DNA from: Acidobacteriota bacterium
GTDB taxonomy: Bacteria; Acidobacteriota; Terriglobia; Acidiferrales; UBA7541
DNA: 64,000 nt
NCBI GenBank assembly: GCA_023481105.1
Contig: JAMCWK010000151.1
Location: 1-64,000 of the forward strand
Direction of reading: 5' to 3'
Shown here one piece after another: positions 1 through 6,496 of the stretch. The stretch's first letter is position 1. Each line of letters opens with the position of its first letter. The translations under genes were made by a program, and so were the position numbers. The notes beneath the pieces are model-generated. The model did not search any database and was not told where the DNA came from. It saw only the letters and a program-made list of their open reading frames with translations.

Positions 1-669
1 CACCGCGTCGCCAAATAACTCGATGCGCACCGGCCGCGGCGCTTCCGCGGAAAAAACGTCCACGATCCCGCCACGCACCGCAAACTGTCCGGGCATTTCT
101 ACCGTTTCGTGCTTTTCGTACCCGCTGCCCGAGAGAAAGGCGACGAATTGTTCCAGCGGCTCGCCCGCATCGCGCATCAGCGAGCGCGCCTGCGCGGCGT
201 AAAATGCGCTCTCGCGCAGCCGCAGCATTCCCGACGCAACCGGCACGATCAGAATCGGCGCTTGCCCGGTTGCTGCGCGCCACAGCGACACCGCGCGCGT
301 TTCGAGAATTTCCGGATGCGGCGAGAGCCGCTGCCACGGCAGCACGTCATGCGCCGGCAACTGTGACACCGGCATTGGAGCTTTCCCGCCCAGCGCTTGA
401 TAGAAAAACCGAATCGGCTCCGCCAATGCGTCCGCGCGCGGATTCGATTCCACCACGAACACGACCGGCCGGTTCCACGCCAGCGCCGCAGTGGCAACCA
501 GCAGCGCCTTCGCCGGATCGTTCAGTCCTGCGAGGCGCGACTCCGCTGCGCCGCGTGTAGCGCCGGGCTTTAGCCCGGCATCCGAGCGGCGCATGGCGTC
601 CAACGCCTCCTCGACCGCGCGATGGCGGCCGACGCGAGCCAATATTTCAGCCACAAGCGGAAGGATCAT
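1..669 (-). CDS. mfd: Transcription-repair coupling factor Mfd, N-terminal part (partial)
   Basis: The minus-strand frame is open from an ATG at 669 to the window edge, giving 223 residues. The last visible stretch (FAVRGGIVDVFSAEA followed by PVRIELFGD) is the hallmark of the UvrB-like N-terminal domain of Mfd, which releases RNA polymerase stalled at lesions and recruits UvrA. Only the N-terminal domain is visible; the RNA-polymerase-interacting, helicase and C-terminal domains lie beyond position 1. The ATG overlaps the stop of the upstream rfaE2-like gene (ATGA, 666-669), so translation is probably coupled. Around residues 30-38 the protein carries an extra segment DAGLKPGATRG encoded by a palindromic repeat, which looks like an in-frame insertion. 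The ORF track lacks this frame because it is truncated. Confidence 0.9.
   Translation of the reverse strand, partial: MILPLVAEILARVGRHRAVEEALDAMRRSDAGLKPGATRGAAESRLAGLNDPAKALLVATAALAWNRPVVFVVESNPRADALAEPIRFFYQALGGKAPMPVSQLPAHDVLPWQRLSPHPEILETRAVSLWRAATGQAPILIVPVASGMLRLRESAFYAAQARSLMRDAGEPLEQFVAFLSGSGYEKHETVEMPGQFAVRGGIVDVFSAEAPRPVRIELFGDAV
562..579. repeat. Palindromic repeat inside mfd
   Basis: GCCGGGCT-TT-AGCCCGGC is a perfect 8-bp inverted repeat with a 2-nt loop, preceded by TGTAGC on the plus strand. A related TGTAGCGCCGGG...ACCCGGC element lies between genes at 63317-63360. The element sits in frame in mfd and adds about 11-15 residues. Confidence 0.7.
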
Positions 670-1178
670 TTCGGGGACTGCGGACCTGCGCGCATGCTGC
701 GGATCTTTTCAATAATGCCGGACGTGGAATAGCCGGGCTCGAGCGGGATAGACACCACGCGCCCGCCGGCCGCTTCCACTTCTTCACGGCCCACGATTTC
801 GTTTTCGCCCCAGTCGCCGCCCTTAATCAGCACGTTGGGAAGCACCCGTTTGATGATTTCGCGCGGCGTGATTTCGTCGAACACCACAACGTAATCCACC
901 GCTTCCAGCGCTGCGAGAATCTCCGCGCGTTCTTCCTGCGGAATGATGGGACGTTCTTCACCCTTCAGGAATTTCACCGAAGAGTCGCTGTTGATGGCCA
1001 CGACGAGCACGTCGCCCAGCATCCGCGCCTGCTCGAACCCACGGATGTGCCCCGGATGCAGCAGGTCGAAGCAGCCATTCGTAAACACCACGCGCTTCCC
1101 GTTGCGTTTGTGTTCCGCAACGTGGAGAATCAGTTCCTCTTGCGATACGACTTGCCCCAACGCGGCTCCTGTTCCCAT
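666..1178 (-). CDS. rfaE2: D-glycero-beta-D-manno-heptose 1-phosphate adenylyltransferase-like protein (RfaE2 family)
   Basis: A 170-residue nucleotidyltransferase of the cytidylyltransferase-like fold. It shows the signature FTNGCFDLLHPGHIRG (about residues 32-47), which binds the nucleotide phosphates, and the downstream family motif STSGIIEKI near the C-terminus. The family transfers AMP from ATP to heptose 1-phosphate to make ADP-heptose for LPS core. Length equals that of stand-alone RfaE2 proteins, which correspond to the C-terminal half of fused E. coli HldE. It precedes and overlaps mfd by 4 bases. A second copy sits in the LPS operon (36823-37341), so this one may have a different sugar or nucleotide substrate; the exact reaction is inferred. 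Confidence 0.85.
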   Translation of the reverse strand: MGTGAALGQVVSQEELILHVAEHKRNGKRVVFTNGCFDLLHPGHIRGFEQARMLGDVLVVAINSDSSVKFLKGEERPIIPQEERAEILAALEAVDYVVVFDEITPREIIKRVLPNVLIKGGDWGENEIVGREEVEAAGGRVVSIPLEPGYSTSGIIEKIRSMRAGPQSPK

Positions 1179-1231
1179 CGCAGCTTCAGCATTTGCAGCA
1201 ATTCATTTTATCACGCGCTGGAGTCGAGCCG

Positions 1232-2788
1232 ATGAATCGCCGCGAATGGTTCTTTGCCGCAGTTGGACTTGTGCTCCTCTCGCTCTCAACTTTTTTCCTC
1301 CTGCGCGAGCGCATCCCCGCGCGGGAAGTCGTCCTTGCGCAGGCGTGCGGTACGCCCATCCGCATCATGACTCCGCCCGCAAACAAAGATGCGCCTGCGG
1401 CGATTGTTCTGCACGGCTTGGGGGCCAATGCCGTGGTCATGCGCTCGCTGGGACAATTCCTCGCCAACATGGGCTTCCGCGTTTATCTGCTGGACCTTCC
1501 GGGCCACGGAAATAATCGCGAGCGCTTTTCGCTGATGCGCGCGGGAGAATGCACCGTACAAACGATTTCCTTGCTCGAGCGCCTCGGCGAAATCCGATTG
1601 GATCACACGGTTCTGATCGGTCACTCCATGGGCGGCGCGCTGGCCATCCGCATGGCGGATTATTTTCCGGCCGCTGCCACGGTCGCGATTTCTCCCGCGC
1701 CGATGATTCATACCAGCAGCATGCCAGCGGGCGCGGTGCTCATGGGTCCTCCGCACCGCATGCCTGTGAATCTGCTCATCATGATGGGCCAATTTGATTT
1801 TCCTTACTCGCGCGAGTCGGCGGAGAAATTGGTGCAAATGGGCGGCGGGCAGCGCGACGCGCCGGAAGATTTTCTCGAGAAGCGCGCGCTGAAACTTGTC
1901 ACTGTGCCGCGCGCCACGCACACTAGTTTGATTTTCGATCTCCCCAACGATTCCCCGCTCGCAACCTGGCTTCACAAATCATTGCCCGAAAATGTTCGGC
2001 CGCAAGTTGTCAACGCAATCAAGCCGGAATTGTGGGGAATCCTCGGGCTGCTGGGATTGGCGTTTCTCTTCCCTTTGGCTGCAAGCAGCACCGTCTTTGC
2101 ACTTGGCTTGAAACATGTTCCGCCAACTGTCGCCGGCAAATCAGCAAAGAGTGCAGCGCTGTTCTGGCTGGTCGCAGGGCTTTTCGCAGTGTCCGCGCTG
2201 AAACTTTTCCCGCAACTAATCTTTTTGCGCATGCAATACGGCGGCTATTTGGTTTCTTGCCTCTTGCTCGCAGGAATTCTTCTTTTGGTGCTGCTGTGGG
2301 CAACCTCCGCGAAACAAGACGCTAGTCAAGAGAATTGGCAAAGCGCATTCGCTGGCGCTTTTTTGGGCGCGGCAACTATGCTGGTCTTTGGCGCGTGGAT
2401 GACGCTTCAGCTCACAGATACTTGGCTGAACGATTTGCGCTGGTTGCGATTCTTCCCCGCGTTGCTCGCGTGCTTGCCGTACGCGCTTGCCGAGGAATGG
2501 GCGCTCGGCGCGCCTGATGCTGGGAATTGTCTGGCCAAACTGCGCCGCTATCTCGTCTTTCTCATTCTGCGATTGCTCATCTGGCTGAGCATCCTGTTTG
2601 CGCTTTACGTTTATGCCAGCAGACAGATCCTGCTCAGTGTTCTAGTCTTCTACATGGGAACGTTTTCTCTTTTCACGCGATTCGGCGCGGATGCAATTCG
2701 TCGCCGAACAAGCTCTCACGCTGGAGCAGCAGTGTTCACCGCAATTCTGATGGCTTGGTTTATCGCTGCCGTCTTTCCGATTACTTGA
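1232..2788 (+). CDS. Alpha/beta hydrolase fused to a C-terminal multi-helix membrane domain
   Basis: About 518 residues from the ATG at 1232 (MNRREWFF), which is preferred to the track start because it is directly followed by a hydrophobic anchor (VGLVLLSLSTFFLL). Residues about 45-265 form an alpha/beta hydrolase domain: a HGLGAN oxyanion-type loop, the nucleophile elbow GHSMGG, and a late His (PRATHTSL). From about residue 275 the protein turns into a chain of roughly eight hydrophobic helices (for example GILGLLGLAFLFPLAA), unlike a soluble esterase. It probably acts at the outer face of the inner membrane on a lipid or ester substrate. I do not recognise a named family for the combined architecture. 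It is divergent from the rfaE2-mfd pair and convergent with the XRE gene, 2 bp away. Confidence 0.75.
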   Translation: MNRREWFFAAVGLVLLSLSTFFLLRERIPAREVVLAQACGTPIRIMTPPANKDAPAAIVLHGLGANAVVMRSLGQFLANMGFRVYLLDLPGHGNNRERFSLMRAGECTVQTISLLERLGEIRLDHTVLIGHSMGGALAIRMADYFPAAATVAISPAPMIHTSSMPAGAVLMGPPHRMPVNLLIMMGQFDFPYSRESAEKLVQMGGGQRDAPEDFLEKRALKLVTVPRATHTSLIFDLPNDSPLATWLHKSLPENVRPQVVNAIKPELWGILGLLGLAFLFPLAASSTVFALGLKHVPPTVAGKSAKSAALFWLVAGLFAVSALKLFPQLIFLRMQYGGYLVSCLLLAGILLLVLLWATSAKQDASQENWQSAFAGAFLGAATMLVFGAWMTLQLTDTWLNDLRWLRFFPALLACLPYALAEEWALGAPDAGNCLAKLRRYLVFLILRLLIWLSILFALYVYASRQILLSVLVFYMGTFSLFTRFGADAIRRRTSSHAGAAVFTAILMAWFIAAVFPIT

Positions 2789-2790
2789 GG

Positions 2791-3198
2791 TCAGAAGCGT
2801 CGCAGAGCGGCCTTGCGTTGCGCGGGAGCAATGCTGGCCATCTTGCGGATCATCGCCAGGACGAGGCGCTTGTCGCCTTCGTTCAACGTCGTGCTGTACT
2901 TCTTAATCTCCGCCAGGAAGCGCACTTCCTCGTCGCTCAGCTCGCCGAGCATTTTCTGTGCGTCGCGCTCGCTGGGGGTTTCGCTGCCGGGAAAGAAATC
3001 GGCGAGCGAAATGTCCAGCGCTTCGGCGATTTTTGCCAGCGTCTCAAGAGAAGGAACGGTGTGGCCGTTTTCCACGCGAGAGAGATAGCAACGGAGCAGG
3101 CCGGTGCGGCGCTCGATGTCGCCCTGAGACAATCCTCGCTCGGCCCGGTAACTGCGGATGACGTCGCCGATGTTGACTTTGGGTTTCTCTTTTGGCAC
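2791..3198 (-). CDS. XRE-family helix-turn-helix transcriptional regulator
   Basis: A 135-residue protein with an N-terminal Cro/C1-type HTH: IGDVIRSYRAERGLSQGDIERR, then LSRVENGHTVPSLETLAKIAEAL (about residues 10-65), the standard five-helix arrangement. The remainder (about 75-135) is a charged helical tail (LSDEEVRFLAEIKKY) without a cupin or peptidase domain, perhaps for oligomerisation. Its ligand and targets are unknown. It lies 73 bp downstream of the aldehyde dehydrogenase gene on the same strand, so it could regulate that gene or itself; no clear operator was seen. Confidence 0.85.
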   Translation of the reverse strand: MPKEKPKVNIGDVIRSYRAERGLSQGDIERRTGLLRCYLSRVENGHTVPSLETLAKIAEALDISLADFFPGSETPSERDAQKMLGELSDEEVRFLAEIKKYSTTLNEGDKRLVLAMIRKMASIAPAQRKAALRRF

Positions 3199-3271
3199 CA
3201 GTTGAGCCCGTCAGCTACAAAAACTGCGCGTATCTTACGCAGGCACCTCACACTGCGCAAGAGGATTCTTC

Positions 3272-4714
3272 TCAGCGTAAATTCACAGCCATCAGCTTGC
3301 GCTCCGTCATTTCTTCGATGGCGTAGCGGATGCCTTCGCGGCCCGCGCCGGAATCCTTGATGCCGCCGTAAGGCATGTGGTCAATGCGAAACGTGGGCAC
3401 GTCGTTGATGATTACGCCACCGACCTCGAGCGAATCGTATGCGGCAAAGGCCAGGGCCATGTCCCGCGTGAAGAGTCCAGCCTGCAATCCGTATTCAGTA
3501 GAATTGACCTGACGCACGGCATCGCACACGTCATCGTACGGTTCAACGGTGAGCGCCGGCGCGAAAATTTCCATGCAGTTGACGCGCTGCGCTGACTTTG
3601 TGCCCGTCAGCACGGTCGGCGCGAGCATGGCGCCGGCGCGGCTTCCTCCGCAGAGCACGCGCGCGCCGCCAGCAACGGCCTCGTCAATCCATTCCGCCGC
3701 GCGCCGCGCGGCATCCTCGCTAATCATGGGGCCGACATCGGTGATTTCATCAAGCGGCGGACCGAGTTTCAATTTCTGCACGCGCGGAATCAACTCGCCT
3801 AAAAACTTCTCGAACACGCTGCGCTCGACAAACACGCGTTGCACCGAAATACAGCTCTGCCCGGCATAGGAAAATCCGCCGAAGACGCAGCGCTCCGCCG
3901 CATAGGCCAGATCAGCGTCGCGGTGGATGATGCAACCGGCGATGCCGCCGAGTTCGAGCGCCACGCGCTTTTTCCCCGCGCGGCGTTTCAATTCCCAACC
4001 CACGGCGGCGCTGCCGGTGAAGGAAAGAAGTTTCAGGCGCTCGTCGGTGACGAGTTGTGCGGCGTCTTCGTTGGCGAGCGGCAACACATTCAGCGCGCCC
4101 GCGGGCCAGCCTGCGTCTGTCACGATTTCCGCCAGCAGAAGCGAAGTCAGCGGCGTTTGCGGCGCGGGTTTGTGGACGATGCTGCATCCCGCGGCGATGG
4201 CCGGGCCCCATTTGTGCGCCACGAGATTGACGGGAAAATTAAACGGCGTGATGGACGCGATGGGGCCAATCGGAAAGCGCCGCACGATGGCCCAGCGTCC
4301 TGCTGTCGCGGCTTGCAAATCCAGCGGCAGCCACTCGCCGGTGATGCGCGTGCTTTCCTCGGCGGCGAGGGAAAAGGTGAAAATGGCGCGGTCCACTTCG
4401 GCGCGCGCCGACTTGATGGGCTTGCCTGCTTCGAGCGCCAGCACGCGAGACAATTCTTCACGCCGCACGGTGCAAGCAGAAGCAACGGCTTGCAGAATGC
4501 GCTGGCGTTCGAAGGCCGGCATTCTGCGCGTGAGGTCAAATGCTTTCGCTGCCGCGGCGATGGCCGCGTCGAGATGCGCGCGGGTGGCGCGGCAGGCGGC
4601 GCCGACAACGCTGCCGTCGTGCGGCGCGTGAATTTCAAACGGCTCTCCCTCCGTGAGCCACTGCCCGTCGAGGAGAAATCCATGCGGCGCGGACACAGTT
4701 GCACCTTGAGTCAT
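3272..4714 (-). CDS. NAD(P)-dependent aldehyde dehydrogenase
   Basis: About 480 residues. The ATG at 4714 (MTQGATVS) is chosen over the track's 4735 because GGAAGGGAAG lies just upstream. The protein shows the ALDH core in order: NFPVNLVAHKWGPA in the cofactor-binding region, FTGSAAVGWELKRRAG, the general-base Glu in VALELGG, and the catalytic Cys in YAGQSCISVQRV. The C-terminal PYGGIKDSGAGREG is also typical. The enzyme oxidises an aldehyde to an acid in the cytoplasm. It resembles the lactaldehyde/glyceraldehyde-3-phosphate/succinic-semialdehyde branch of the superfamily, and substrate cannot be set from sequence. It follows the dodecin gene by 36 bp on the same strand. Confidence 0.9.
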   Translation of the reverse strand: MTQGATVSAPHGFLLDGQWLTEGEPFEIHAPHDGSVVGAACRATRAHLDAAIAAAAKAFDLTRRMPAFERQRILQAVASACTVRREELSRVLALEAGKPIKSARAEVDRAIFTFSLAAEESTRITGEWLPLDLQAATAGRWAIVRRFPIGPIASITPFNFPVNLVAHKWGPAIAAGCSIVHKPAPQTPLTSLLLAEIVTDAGWPAGALNVLPLANEDAAQLVTDERLKLLSFTGSAAVGWELKRRAGKKRVALELGGIAGCIIHRDADLAYAAERCVFGGFSYAGQSCISVQRVFVERSVFEKFLGELIPRVQKLKLGPPLDEITDVGPMISEDAARRAAEWIDEAVAGGARVLCGGSRAGAMLAPTVLTGTKSAQRVNCMEIFAPALTVEPYDDVCDAVRQVNSTEYGLQAGLFTRDMALAFAAYDSLEVGGVIINDVPTFRIDHMPYGGIKDSGAGREGIRYAIEEMTERKLMAVNLR

Positions 4715-4750
4715 GTCTTCCCTTCCTTGCTTCAATCCGTTTCCGTCGCG

Positions 4751-4975
4751 CTAGCGTTCGACGTCGAAATAGATGCGCACGGTGGCGCGATAGCTCTTAA
4801 TCTTCTTTCCATCCAGCTCCATTTCCAGCTCATGCACGCGCGCCCACTTCATGCCGCGCACCGTGCGCCCGGCTTCCTCTACCGCGCTCTCCGCGGCCTT
4901 GGCAAAACTTTCCTTCGACACGCCGACCACTTCCGTCACTTTCTGTGTCATGGACTTTCCTCCGAACAGGGCCAT
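4751..4975 (-). CDS. Dodecin, small flavin-binding protein
   Basis: 74 residues from the ATG at 4975 (MALFGGKSMTQK), which has a strong Shine-Dalgarno site (GCAGGAGGAAACGC) immediately upstream. The track start at 5008 lacks such a site. The sequence VTEVVGVSKESFAKAAESAV, then RGMKWARVHELEMELDGKKI and YRATVRIYFDVE, matches the dodecin fold, one helix packed on a three-stranded sheet. Dodecins form hollow dodecamers that store or buffer flavins; the conserved Trp in GMKWARV stacks on the isoalloxazine ring. The gene probably shares a transcript with the aldehyde dehydrogenase. Confidence 0.93.
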   Translation of the reverse strand: MALFGGKSMTQKVTEVVGVSKESFAKAAESAVEEAGRTVRGMKWARVHELEMELDGKKIKSYRATVRIYFDVER

Positions 4976-5070
4976 GCGTTTCCTCCTGCATCCAGAATAG
5001 AAAAACAAAGTCGAGATTAGTCCAGCGCAAAGGGCGGGGTCAATTGAATACCCAACATCCTTCTACGCAT

Positions 5071-5757
5071 TCATTCGCTGCGGCGAAAAAACGTTGCGCG
5101 CGCCTCCTCGGTGACAAACGTAAACGTGTACGCCCACGAAGCGAAGAGCAGGACTCCCAGAATGGGCGGACTCCATCGCAAGAACGGCAGTTCCGGCGCA
5201 AAATGCCGGAACACATAGTGCACGGCATACGCGCTGAAGAAAAAAAACATCGCCAGCACGAGTTGGATGATGCGCGTGCGCGTTTCGCGCATTTTCCAGA
5301 GGGCCGCCCCCAAGAGCCATATCAGCAAGAACCCTACAACATTGAGATTGCGTGACAACTCGGCGGCTAACCGAGCGGCGAGGTGCGCGGTTGCATCTTC
5401 GACCATGAGATAAGAAACAACCGCCGTCGCCACCAGGAGGATGCCGGCGATCCTTGGCAGATGCTGCGCGATTTTGCGTTCGGCAAGCACTGCAAAGAAG
5501 AAGCCGATGACGACGAAATAGAGCAAGATGGCGAGCAGTGCGTCGGCGGCATAGTAAAAATAGCGGTACTCCACGGATGTAAAACCAAACCAGCGGAGCA
5601 CGAAAAGTCCACCTGCGGTATTCAAGATGTTCGCCAGGACATACAGGTGCAGCGCGAAATAGCGACGGAAATGCCCGCGCACGATCGCCAGCACGATGAT
5701 GTAGCAGCACACCAGCGTGCCGCCAATCCACAGCGCATAGTCACTGAATCCAAGCAT
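5071..5757 (-). CDS. Conserved-looking seven-helix membrane protein of unknown function
   Basis: About 228 residues. The ATG at 5757 is preferred to the TTG at 5781 that the track used, although GGAAGG lies between them at somewhat long spacing. The sequence shows about seven hydrophobic segments, including LWIGGTLVCCYIIVLAIV, ALLAILLYFVVIGFFFAVL, IAGILLVATAVVSYLMV, FLLIWLLGAALW and LVLAMFFFFSAYAVHYVF. I see no transport or catalytic signature and do not recognise the family. It is transcribed away from the repeat-rich gap at 5793-6291. Confidence 0.65.
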   Translation of the reverse strand: MLGFSDYALWIGGTLVCCYIIVLAIVRGHFRRYFALHLYVLANILNTAGGLFVLRWFGFTSVEYRYFYYAADALLAILLYFVVIGFFFAVLAERKIAQHLPRIAGILLVATAVVSYLMVEDATAHLAARLAAELSRNLNVVGFLLIWLLGAALWKMRETRTRIIQLVLAMFFFFSAYAVHYVFRHFAPELPFLRWSPPILGVLLFASWAYTFTFVTEEARATFFRRSE

Positions 5758-5792
5758 CAACGGATTGTCCCATCCTTCCAAGTAGCCCGGGG

Positions 5793-5840
5793 CCCGGTGT
5801 CAGGGATGCGCCCGGTCTGTACCCCGTCTGTACCCCCCCC
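5793..5840 (+). repeat. Dispersed repeat, copy 1, ending in a C8 tract
   Basis: The sequence GTCAGGGATGCGCCCGG, then TCTGTACCCCGTCTG and TACCCCCCCC, aligns with the reverse complement of 63707-63771 (GTCAGGGATGTGCCCGG, CCGTACCCGTGTGCA, TA plus 18 C). It lies upstream of the seven-helix protein gene in a gap without genes. Confidence 0.7.
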
Positions 5841-5857
5841 TTCCCCCTTGTTTTTGC

Positions 5858-5956
5858 CAAAGAGTGCGTAGCACATTGAAACAAAAGGGGTTGACCATAT
5901 TTCTGTGCGGACAGCATGGTCAAAGAGTGCGCAAGTGATAGACAGATAAGGGGTTG
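5858..5956. repeat. Imperfect tandem repeat, 63-bp period
   Basis: CAAAGAGTGCG occurs at 5858 and 5921, and AAGGGGTTG at 5885 and 5948. Both pairs are offset by exactly 63 bp, with partly matching sequence between. No ORF with coding character spans it. Function unknown. Confidence 0.65.
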
Positions 5957-5959
5957 GAC

Positions 5960-6291
5960 ATGCACGGGATGACGCGGGGCGTGCAAGAGCAGGGTGGATA
6001 TCAACTTTAAGATACGCATTGCGCTCATATATTAGCTAAATATGATTCGTTTGTCAAGTGGAAAATGAGGAAAGAGGAAGGGAGGAAAGAGGGAGGGCCC
6101 TTCGCTTCGCTCAGGGCAAGAGGAAGGAGGAACGACGAAGTGAATTTGAAATTTGAGATGGCGAAACACGAAGGCAACAACGGAAACCGGACGGGCTGGA
6201 AGCGGGCGCAACGGAGAATCACAGCGGGCCAGCAGCGGGCCGGCGCACAGGCTGCAAGCCTGTGCAACCCAAATGCGGCGCCAATGGAGAC
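5960..6291. other. Gene-free spacer between the tandem repeat and tRNA-Leu
   Basis: About 330 bp. It is AT-rich near 6020-6060. From 6061 to about 6105 it is almost purely A/G on the plus strand. It then holds a short CTTCGCTTCGCTCAGGG motif and a small hairpin at 6245-6265. The ORF at 6065-6346 runs into the tRNA and is not credible. Confidence 0.5.
6245..6265. repeat. Small perfect inverted repeat
   Basis: GCACAGGCT-GCA-AGCCTGTGC is a perfect 9-bp stem with a 3-nt loop, just beyond the 3' end of tRNA-Leu. It could act as a weak terminator or processing hairpin for the tRNA transcript, though it has no T-run. It may instead be another dispersed palindrome. Confidence 0.5.
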
Positions 6292-6379
6292 TGGTGCTGG
6301 AGGAGGGGGTCGAACCCTCATGGCACTAAGTGCCGCGGGATTTTGAGTCCCGTGCGTCTGCCAGTTCCGCCACTCCAGC
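6292..6379 (-). tRNA. tRNA-Leu (anticodon CAA)
   Basis: Read on the minus strand, the sequence starts GCTGGAGTGGCGGAACTGG and ends CTCCAGCACCA. The 7-bp acceptor stem GCTGGAG/CTCCAGC is perfect and CCA is encoded. The anticodon stem CGGGA/TCCCG holds the loop CTCAAAA, giving anticodon CAA for UUG codons. The long variable arm (GGCACTTAGTGCC region) and the T-loop GGTTCGACCCC fit a class II leucine tRNA. Length is 88 nt with CCA. Confidence 0.95.
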
Positions 6380-6388
6380 GGCCCACCT

Positions 6389-6417
6389 AAGTTAGCATGG
6401 CGGGCATTCGCGCTCAA
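6389..6417 (-). promoter_or_regulatory. Candidate sigma-70 promoter of tRNA-Leu
   Basis: On the minus strand TTGAGC and TAACTT are separated by 17 bp. The predicted start is a few bases before the tRNA 5' end at 6379. Confidence 0.45.
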
Positions 6418-6496
6418 GGCTGTCCCCTATGGCCTTTTGATTGGGAGCCGGTGTAGGATAGGCCGCCGGTCGAAGCAGTCCCTCCGGAGCCTCCCG

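Noticed and set aside
109-366. Short ORFs on the plus strand over mfd and rfaE2 (109-366, 204-560, 943-1515)
   Set aside because: They are high-GC shadow frames of clear minus-strand genes with recognisable family motifs.
3839-5020. 393-residue plus-strand ORF opposite the aldehyde dehydrogenase and dodecin genes
   Set aside because: It is the antisense shadow of two well-supported genes; composition is Arg/His-rich as expected for a complement frame.
5040-5070. Possible terminators at convergent junctions (2788, 5040, 34633, 45402, 54575, 57446)
   Set aside because: I looked for GC hairpins followed by T runs and found none that were convincing.
6025-6417. 130-residue minus ORF over the tRNA
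   Set aside because: It translates the tRNA-Leu gene and repeat sequence; no coding pattern or ribosome site.
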